Of a stretch of DNA of 7,362 bases, positions 1-5,071 are shown piece by piece; the first letter of the stretch is position 1, and each line of letters starts with the position of its first letter. The stretch is from contig JADZFI010000372.1 in the NCBI GenBank assembly GCA_020850025.1, positions 1 through 7,362 of the forward strand, read 5' to 3'. The notes beneath the pieces are model-generated. The model was given only the letters and a program-made list of their open reading frames with translations, searched no databases and had not been told where the DNA came from. Made by a program: the position numbers and the translations under genes. This DNA comes from Saprospiraceae bacterium. Its GTDB lineage: Bacteria; Bacteroidota; Bacteroidia; Chitinophagales; Saprospiraceae.

Positions 1-46
1 AGGCCAATAGTGCGAGTAAAGTGAAGATGGATAGTATCTTTTGCAT
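1..46 (-). CDS. 5' end of a secreted or envelope protein (partial, signal peptide only)
   Basis: Reading the minus strand from the ATG at 46-44 gives 15 codons, MQKILSIFTLLALLA, before the window ends. A lysine followed by an unbroken hydrophobic stretch is a typical N-terminal signal peptide, so the product should be exported across the inner membrane. No lipobox cysteine is reached, so lipoprotein and SPase I substrate cannot be told apart. The gene lies downstream of the SusD-like gene on the same strand. In polysaccharide utilisation loci this position usually holds a surface glycan-binding protein or a secreted glycoside hydrolase, but nothing visible decides which. The 322-bp gap to the SusD-like gene is long for an operon, so it may have its own promoter; I found no convincing TAnnTTTG -7 motif for one. 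The leader just upstream is A-rich and has no Shine-Dalgarno motif. Confidence 0.6.
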   Translation of the reverse strand, partial: MQKILSIFTLLALLA

Positions 47-160
47 GATGTGGTTTGTTTTATACTGTGATTAAAGTGGCTTTGATGATTTGAGTGATTG
101 AAACTTCTTGAATTTCAGGTGAATACAAACATTCAATTTTCAAAACCACTTTGAGTTGGG

Positions 161-276
161 TTTCGCACGGATTTCACACGGATTTTTCGCACAGATTTCA
201 CACGGATTTTCTGCACAGATTTTACGCAGATTTTTTTCCCGCAGATCTCGCAGATAGGCCGCAGATTTCCACAGAT
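161..276 (+). repeat. Array of short CACAGATTT-type direct repeats (copy A)
   Basis: About ten irregular units follow each other, each built around (C/G)CAC(A/G)GATTT or a shortened GCAGAT core, spaced roughly 9-16 bp. The units become more degenerate to the right, from CACACGGATTT and GCACAGATTT to GCAGAT. Positions 185-209 are identical to 1880-1904 in the other intergenic gap, and both arrays have the same orientation. Seen from the genes, the transcript carries AAATCTGTG/AAATCCGTG units. The spacing is far too short and irregular for a CRISPR array. From general memory, AATCTGTG-type intergenic repeats are common in Bacteroidota genomes; I could not check this here, and no function is assigned. 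Confidence 0.8.
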
Positions 277-331
277 GGCATTCGGCTTGAGATTTCTGGT
301 GGGGCTTACAAATTTACACTAAAAAACTTTA

Positions 332-367
332 AGCCGTAACTCGTCAGCCGTCCACCGTCAGCCGTAA
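332..367 (+). repeat. Direct repeat of CGTCAGCCGT within an AGCCGTAA-bounded block
   Basis: The 10-mer CGTCAGCCGT occurs at 342-351 and again at 356-365, 14 bp apart, separated by CCAC. AGCCGTAA bounds the block at 332-339 and 360-367. On the coding strand of the operon the block reads as ACGGCTGACG units beginning directly after the SusD-like stop codon. The units are direct, not inverted, so they do not form an obvious hairpin. It looks like a fragment of a short tandem or minisatellite-type intergenic repeat; its function is unknown. Confidence 0.7.
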
Positions 368-368
368 G

Positions 369-1850
369 TTAATACCCTGGATTCTGGCTGATGGCGCCAT
401 CTGTAGCCAGGATCTGGGATTGCGGAATGGGGAACAGCTCGTGAGTGCCGGCGATGAAGCCTGCGCTGCCGAGTACCTGCGGGGCTCTTCCGGTGCGCAC
501 CAGATCGAAGAAGCGATGAGCTTCCAGGCCGAGTTCAATGCGACGTTCGCGGTAGATGGCTTCCAGCAATGCCGGGCCGGTGAAGCCTACCGCCGGAATT
601 CCTACACGTGCGCGCACCTGATTGAGTGACGTGCGTGCAGCAGTTTCGTCGCCGGTTTGATAGGCAGCCTCAGCATGCATGAGCAGCACATCTGCATAGC
701 GGATCACGCGGTCGTTAGAGCCTCCGTTGGGGTTGGGATCTCCAAAGGGCGCATCCTCGCTTTTGCTGTTGAAATATTTTTTCGGGTAATAAATGTGTGG
801 CATGTCGCCGGTGGCCGCCAGGGTGAATACACCGCGGTCGCCCATTGGTTCGCCCACGCGGAAAACGGTGGATTTCAGACGGGGATCTTCAAAGCCTTCC
901 CGGAAGAACTCGTCCACAAAATCCTGCGTAGGGATGTTGAATCCAAAACCGGCAAACTGCCCGCGGGCACGCTGGAAAACGTTGGTGAAGCTGCCTTCGT
1001 TGGCGTTGTTCTTGCCCCAGTTGCCACCGGAAGCATTCATGTATTGAATTTCAAATACAGACTCCTCATTGTTCTCTCCGGCAAGCGTGAAAATGTCGGC
1101 GTAGTTGGCCGTCAACTTGTATTCGTTGGAGGCAATGATAACACCGGCCAAATACCGGGCCTCGGTCCATTTTTTGCGCCACAGGTAAGTCTTTACCAAC
1201 AATGCCTGTGCAGCGCCTTTGGTGATACGCCCGGCGTCGGCAAAGGAATACTCGCTGCGGTTCCACAGTGCTTCACTGGCCTCCGTGAGGTCCCGCTCAA
1301 TCAGATCCCATACCTGATCGGCAGAAGCACGTGGCAGGTTGTATTCTGAAGGCGCCAGTACATGGTCGGCCAGCGGAACGCCGCCAAACATGGTTACCAG
1401 GTTGTAGAAATTCCAGGCGCGGATGAATTTGGCCTCACCCAGAATGCGGGCTTTGAGTTTGTCATCCATGCTGATGCCGGGCACTTTCTCCAGCACCACA
1501 TTGGCCCGATAGATGCCCTCATAATTGGCGCCCCATTCAGCTTCCAACAGGTCGGTATTCACCGGCCCGCGGAAGGTCTCCAATTGCAACAGCGCATTCA
1601 CATCGTTGTCGCCCGAGCCGCCTTTAATGGCGTCGTCCGACATAATATCGCCCCAAAACCAGCGGAAATGGCCCGCTGGGGAGAGCTGGAACTGCAGGGT
1701 GGCGTACGCTGCATTTACGCCGGCAATGGCGTCTTGTTCCGTACGGTAGAAGTTTTCCTCCGTAACGCCAACAATGGGGCTTTTTTCCAGAAAATCCTTT
1801 TGACAGGCGCTTAATCCAAGGAGGAGAAGCAGGAATATGGATTTTTTCAT
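369..1850 (-). CDS. SusD/RagB family nutrient-binding outer-membrane lipoprotein
   Basis: This 493-residue protein is the surface glycan-binding partner of the SusC-like channel encoded upstream. It is predicted to cap the outer-membrane transporter and hand over oligosaccharides. The N-terminus is a lipoprotein signal peptide with lipobox LSAC, giving lipidated Cys16. Gln-Lys-Asp follows the cysteine and resembles Bacteroidota signals that send lipoproteins to the cell surface. Family features appear in order: ENFYRTEQDAIAGVNAAYA (32-50), WGDIMSDDA (66-74), the helical AKFIRAWNFYNLVTMFGG stretch (140-157), RVIRYADVLLMHAEA (381-395), LNQVRARVG (409-417), AIYRERRIELGLEAHRFFDL (431-450), the ELFPIP motif (471-476) and the QNPGY terminus. 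Length and ends match a complete, intact SusD-type protein with tetratricopeptide-like helices. The start is set by the signal peptide. Its leader is A-rich (ACAACAACAAATCTAAAAAC on the coding strand) without a Shine-Dalgarno sequence. The family is certain; the ligand is unknown. Confidence 0.96.
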   Translation of the reverse strand: MKKSIFLLLLLGLSACQKDFLEKSPIVGVTEENFYRTEQDAIAGVNAAYATLQFQLSPAGHFRWFWGDIMSDDAIKGGSGDNDVNALLQLETFRGPVNTDLLEAEWGANYEGIYRANVVLEKVPGISMDDKLKARILGEAKFIRAWNFYNLVTMFGGVPLADHVLAPSEYNLPRASADQVWDLIERDLTEASEALWNRSEYSFADAGRITKGAAQALLVKTYLWRKKWTEARYLAGVIIASNEYKLTANYADIFTLAGENNEESVFEIQYMNASGGNWGKNNANEGSFTNVFQRARGQFAGFGFNIPTQDFVDEFFREGFEDPRLKSTVFRVGEPMGDRGVFTLAATGDMPHIYYPKKYFNSKSEDAPFGDPNPNGGSNDRVIRYADVLLMHAEAAYQTGDETAARTSLNQVRARVGIPAVGFTGPALLEAIYRERRIELGLEAHRFFDLVRTGRAPQVLGSAGFIAGTHELFPIPQSQILATDGAISQNPGY

Positions 1851-1870
1851 GTTTTTAGATTTGTTGTTGT

Positions 1871-1899
1871 CGTGTGGAATTTCGCACAGATTTCACACG
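1871..1899 (-). other. Possible short hairpin in the leader of the SusD-like gene
   Basis: CGTGTGGAA (1871-1879) and TTTCACACG (1891-1899) form an inverted repeat with one mismatch and an 11-nt loop. In the minus-strand transcript the stem would be CGUGUG/CACACG, then an A·C mismatch and two A-U pairs. It ends about 20 nt upstream of the SusD-like start codon, so it could affect translation or mRNA stability. One arm comes from the repeat array, so the pairing may be incidental. Confidence 0.3.
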
Positions 1900-1936
1900 G
1901 ATTTCCGCACAGATTTCACACAGATTTTACACGGAA
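1880..1936 (+). repeat. Array of short CACAGATTT-type direct repeats (copy B)
   Basis: Five units (GCACAGATTT, CACACGGATTT, GCACAGATTT, CACACAGATTTT and ACACGGAA) fill most of the 87-bp gap between the SusC-like stop codon and the SusD-like start codon, ending one base before the stop codon at 1938. The first 25 bases (1880-1904) match copy A (185-209) exactly and in the same orientation, so the SusD-like gene is flanked by direct repeats. If the two genes are cotranscribed, the repeat is part of the mRNA between them. Confidence 0.8.
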
Positions 1937-1937
1937 G

Positions 1938-4900
1938 TTAGAACGTTACACTTACCCCGCCCATAATGGTTCGGGCCTGAGGGTAGAATCCGCGGTCTAT
2001 ACCGATCTCCAGGCTGCCGCCTACATTACCGATTTCCGGATCCAGGCCGGTATAACGGGTGAAGGTGAGCAGGTTTTGAGCGGTCATGTACACTTTCAGC
2101 TTTTCACAACGCACTTTTTCCAGCCAGGTTTTAGGCAGGTTGTAGCCAATTTGCAGGGTTTTCAGACGCAAATAGGAGCCATCTTGAATAAAACGATCGC
2201 TGATACGGGCATTCTGGTTGGGGTCGCTCAAGCTAACGCGTGGCTCCACATTGGAGGTGCCTTCGCCGGTCCAGCGCTGCAGGGCTGATGCCGGGCGATT
2301 CACATAGCTGAAATCATAACGGGTAAGGTTCATGAAAATGTCGTTCCCCTGGGTGCCCTGGAAGAACAGGTTCATTTCAAATCCTTTCCATTCCAGATCG
2401 GCGTTAAAGCCATAGATGAACCGTGGGGTAGGGTTGCCGATGTAGGTGCGGTCGTTTTCGTCAATGACGCCGTTGCCGTCCAGATCTTTGAAGCGGATAT
2501 CGCCAGGGGCGGTGCCTGCACTTTGGAAGGCGGCTGCTTCAATTTCTTCCTGATTTTGGAAAATCCCATCGGTTACGTAGCCAAAGAAGGAGGCTACCGG
2601 ATGGCCCACATCCGTTTTGGCGGCATTGGCATTGGCCGATTGTACAAATCCGGAAAGCACGGGCTCGCCGCCCCGGCCCAAACTGGTTACTTCACTTTTT
2701 ACAAAGGCGATATTGCCGCCCAGAGAATACTTCAGCACGCGGTCGCGGTTGCGGTAGTTAAGCGATAATTCCCAGCCGCGGTTTTCGGCGGTGGCCACAT
2801 TCTGAATGGGCGCTGCTGTGCCGGCCACCAACGGAATTGGGGCGGCATACAGCATATCGGTGGTCTTCTTGATGTAATAATCGGTGGTGAACTGCACACG
2901 ACCGTCCCATAATTCTGCATCCAGACCAATATCGGTCTGTGTGCTGGTTTCCCAGCGCAGATCGGGGTTGGCCGCCGTGAGCGCCACAGCGCCATTGGTA
3001 ATGGTCTCGTCCGGACCAAAGGTGTAATTCTGGCCGTTGTTCACTACCGTAGTAAAGGAGTAATCGCCTATGCGGTCATTACCGTTCTGGCCCCAGCTGG
3101 CGCGAATCTTGAAGAAATTCACCAGGTCAATTTTCCAGAAATCTTCATGGCTGGCTACCCAACCTGCAGAGAAGGACGGGAAGTAGCCATAGCGGTTATT
3201 CCGTCCGAAACGGGAAGATCCATCCGCCCGGAAAGTAGCCGAAAACAGGTAGGTACGGTTCCACTCGTAGTTGGCTTTGGCAAAGTACGAGAGCAGGGAA
3301 GATTCCGTGGCCCATTGGTAAGCGCTTTGCGACCCGATTGGGTCCACCGTATTGGAGATATAAGCATCTTCCCAGCTATTGGAAGGCAAATTCGTGTTGG
3401 CGCCGCCGTTCGCATCATAGCGGTTGTTCAGTGCAGTGGTACCGGCAATCATGGTAAGATTGTGCGTGCCGGCAAAGGTCTTGTTCCAGGTCAGGTAGTT
3501 TTCTGCCTGCCAGTTGCGCCAAAAATGATTGCCTACGCTTACGGTGTTGATCAGCGATTTCTCTGCTGCAGGAGCTTCGCTGAGTTCCGGAACATTGCTC
3601 AGGTCGAATTTTGGTATAAAGCCGCGGTTAACAGCGAAGGTAGCATCAAGGCTGAAAGTAGAGCGGAAGGTGAGTCCTTTTGCCAGTTTGATGTCGCTGA
3701 AAACACTACCCACCAGGCGATTACTGCGCCAGGAGTTGTAGGTTTGTTCGATGCCGTTCACCGGGTTGGCAATGTCGGTGCTGGAGTAGTTGGAGTAGGC
3801 ATAAGTTCCGTCGGCCTTGCGTACAGGGGTCATAGGGTCCATGTTGAGCGCTCGGATCAGCGGGGAGTTGTACTGGCTGTTTTCAATCAGCCCTTGTCTT
3901 TCCAGCCACGTAAAACCGATGTTATTGCCAATGGTGAGCCATTTTTTCAGGTCGTGCGTGGCATTGAATCTGGCAGTGGCACGCTGGAAATTGGCTTTGT
4001 CGCCGCCAACGATACCATCCTGAGAGAAATAGTTGCCGCTGAGTGTGTAGGCCGATTTTTCACCTCCGCCGGTGAAGCTCAGCTGATGGCTGGCAATGGG
4101 AGCCGGCTCAAAAATGGCCTCCTGCCAGTTGGTGCCTTCGCCCAACTGTTCCGGGTTGGCAAATTCCGGAAGTGGTGTCTTTCCGGCTGCCACAAACGCT
4201 TCGTTTTGCAGGGTGGCATATTCTCTGGCATTGAGCAGCTCCATGTAGCGCTGGGCAGTTTGGATGCCGTAATAGGCCTCGTAACTGATTTTGCCATCCT
4301 GGTTGCGCCGACCACCTTTGGTGGTGATGAGTACTACGCCGTTGGCGCCGCGGGAACCGTAAATGGCTGCAGAGGCGGCATCTTTCAGTACGTTGATGTT
4401 TTCAATATCGTTCGGGTTAAGGAAGTCCAGCCCGTCTACTGGTATTCCGTCTACTATATACAACGGATCGGCGTTGTTGATGGTGCCCACGCCGCGCACG
4501 CGTACGGCCAGGGAGGAGCCGGGTGAACCGGAGTTTTGTGCCACTTGCACCCCTGCAGTGCGACCCTGAAGGGCTTGTTCTACCCGCAGAATAGGGCGTT
4601 CGGCAATTTCATCGGCAGAAACAGTAGACACTGAACCACTGATGCTGGAGCGTTTTTGAGAACCGTAGCCGGTTACTACGATCTCTTCCAGTTGGGCGGA
4701 GTTCTCTTCCAGCCGTATGTCGAAACTGGTTTGTCCGTTGAGGGGTATTTCCTGAGAAACATACCCAATGTAAGACGCCACCAAAACCGTGCTGCCGGCC
4801 GGCGCCTCAATGGCAAAATTGCCGTCGAAATCGGTGCGTGCGCCAACGGTGGTACCCTTGATGAGCACGGTTGCCCCAATGGCAGCTTCACCATCAGGGG

Positions 4901-4985
4901 CCAGGGTAATGCGGCCGCGAATACTGGTCTGGGCGGCGGCCGCCAGACTGAATAGCAAACAAAAATAGGTAAAGAGTAAACGCAT
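1938..4985 (-). CDS. SusC/RagA family TonB-linked outer-membrane transporter
   Basis: This 1015-residue protein is an intact SusC-type transporter that would import oligosaccharides, or less often peptides, through the outer membrane using TonB/ExbBD energy. Residues 1-19 are a signal peptide ending AAAAQ. A carboxypeptidase-regulatory-like domain follows (about 22-92), with IGATVLIKGTTVGARTDFDG and the SYIGYVSQEI strand. The TonB-box region is EEIVVTGYG (100-108). The plug runs from about 112 to 225 and contains RVRGVGTINNADPLYIVDG (162-180) and the SusC/RagA signature from LKDAASAAIYG to VVLITTKGG (200-225). The remainder is a 22-strand-type beta barrel rich in alternating aromatic strands, ending in GGVSVTF with the C-terminal Phe typical of outer-membrane barrels. 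There is no STN domain before the regulatory domain, so it is probably not an anti-sigma-signalling transducer. It is followed 87 bp later by its SusD-like partner. No Shine-Dalgarno motif precedes the ATG. The family is certain; the substrate is not. Confidence 0.97.
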   Translation of the reverse strand: MRLLFTYFCLLFSLAAAAQTSIRGRITLAPDGEAAIGATVLIKGTTVGARTDFDGNFAIEAPAGSTVLVASYIGYVSQEIPLNGQTSFDIRLEENSAQLEEIVVTGYGSQKRSSISGSVSTVSADEIAERPILRVEQALQGRTAGVQVAQNSGSPGSSLAVRVRGVGTINNADPLYIVDGIPVDGLDFLNPNDIENINVLKDAASAAIYGSRGANGVVLITTKGGRRNQDGKISYEAYYGIQTAQRYMELLNAREYATLQNEAFVAAGKTPLPEFANPEQLGEGTNWQEAIFEPAPIASHQLSFTGGGEKSAYTLSGNYFSQDGIVGGDKANFQRATARFNATHDLKKWLTIGNNIGFTWLERQGLIENSQYNSPLIRALNMDPMTPVRKADGTYAYSNYSSTDIANPVNGIEQTYNSWRSNRLVGSVFSDIKLAKGLTFRSTFSLDATFAVNRGFIPKFDLSNVPELSEAPAAEKSLINTVSVGNHFWRNWQAENYLTWNKTFAGTHNLTMIAGTTALNNRYDANGGANTNLPSNSWEDAYISNTVDPIGSQSAYQWATESSLLSYFAKANYEWNRTYLFSATFRADGSSRFGRNNRYGYFPSFSAGWVASHEDFWKIDLVNFFKIRASWGQNGNDRIGDYSFTTVVNNGQNYTFGPDETITNGAVALTAANPDLRWETSTQTDIGLDAELWDGRVQFTTDYYIKKTTDMLYAAPIPLVAGTAAPIQNVATAENRGWELSLNYRNRDRVLKYSLGGNIAFVKSEVTSLGRGGEPVLSGFVQSANANAAKTDVGHPVASFFGYVTDGIFQNQEEIEAAAFQSAGTAPGDIRFKDLDGNGVIDENDRTYIGNPTPRFIYGFNADLEWKGFEMNLFFQGTQGNDIFMNLTRYDFSYVNRPASALQRWTGEGTSNVEPRVSLSDPNQNARISDRFIQDGSYLRLKTLQIGYNLPKTWLEKVRCEKLKVYMTAQNLLTFTRYTGLDPEIGNVGGSLEIGIDRGFYPQARTIMGGVSVTF

Positions 4986-4999
4986 GGTTCAGTTGTTGA

Positions 5000-5062
5000 G
5001 CACACAGGATGGCGACTGCCGGAAACACGGGGTGCGAAAACCGACAGTCGCATCCATTGTGC
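5000..5062 (-). promoter_or_regulatory. Long imperfect hairpin in the leader of the SusC-like gene
   Basis: The 86-bp gap between the T9SS-protein stop codon and the SusC-like start codon is mostly one inverted repeat. The arms 5007-5022 and 5041-5055 pair as GGATG/CATCC, a bulged G at 5012, CGACTG/CAGTCG, one C·A mismatch and CGG/CCG, around an 18-nt loop. An outer GCACA/TGTGC stem (5000-5004 with 5058-5062) extends it across a 2x2 internal loop. The stem begins about 10 bp after the upstream stop codon and ends about 14 nt before the susC-like ATG. No T-run follows on the minus strand, so it is not a classical intrinsic terminator. It could be a partial terminator, an mRNA processing or stability element, or a translational control structure that sets the ratio between the two proteins. 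Confidence 0.55.
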
Positions 5063-5071
5063 GAGATCAAA

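Larger units (their letters stand above)
47..368. other. Non-coding gap between the SusD-like gene and the next gene
   Basis: This 322-bp stretch has no credible gene. It contains, from left to right, an AT-rich leader for the partial gene (47-160), an array of short ACAGATTT/ACGGATTT repeats (161-276), a plain stretch with a weak inverted repeat (GGCTTA at 303-308 and TAAGCC at 330-335), and a pair of 10-mer direct repeats just after the SusD-like stop codon (332-367). On the minus strand the weak inverted repeat encloses a six-T run rather than preceding one, so I do not call an intrinsic terminator. The small open frame across the first array is simply the repeat read through, giving FHTDF-like periodic peptides. 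Confidence 0.6.

Noticed and set aside
161..276. Possible CRISPR array
   Set aside because: The units are only about 9-16 bp apart, degenerate and without unique spacers of constant length, and no cas genes are visible.
303..335. Possible intrinsic terminator after the SusD-like gene
   Set aside because: The stem is only 6 bp (GGCTTA/TAAGCC) with a 21-nt loop, and the T-run lies inside the loop rather than after the stem.
151..339. 62-codon plus-strand open frame with FHTDF-like periodic peptide
   Set aside because: The periodic peptide is the ACGGATTT/ACAGATTT DNA repeat translated; a similar peptide arises at 1872-1935 from the second array, so it reflects the repeat and not a gene.
657..1349. 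230-codon plus-strand open frame opposite the SusD-like gene
   Set aside because: The SusD family motifs on the minus strand are continuous through this region; the antisense frame has no signal, motif or plausible start context.
3147..4526. 459-codon plus-strand open frame opposite the SusC-like gene
   Set aside because: It lies wholly inside an unambiguous SusC-family gene. Its translation has no recognisable domain, and it is explained by the codon pattern of the opposite strand.
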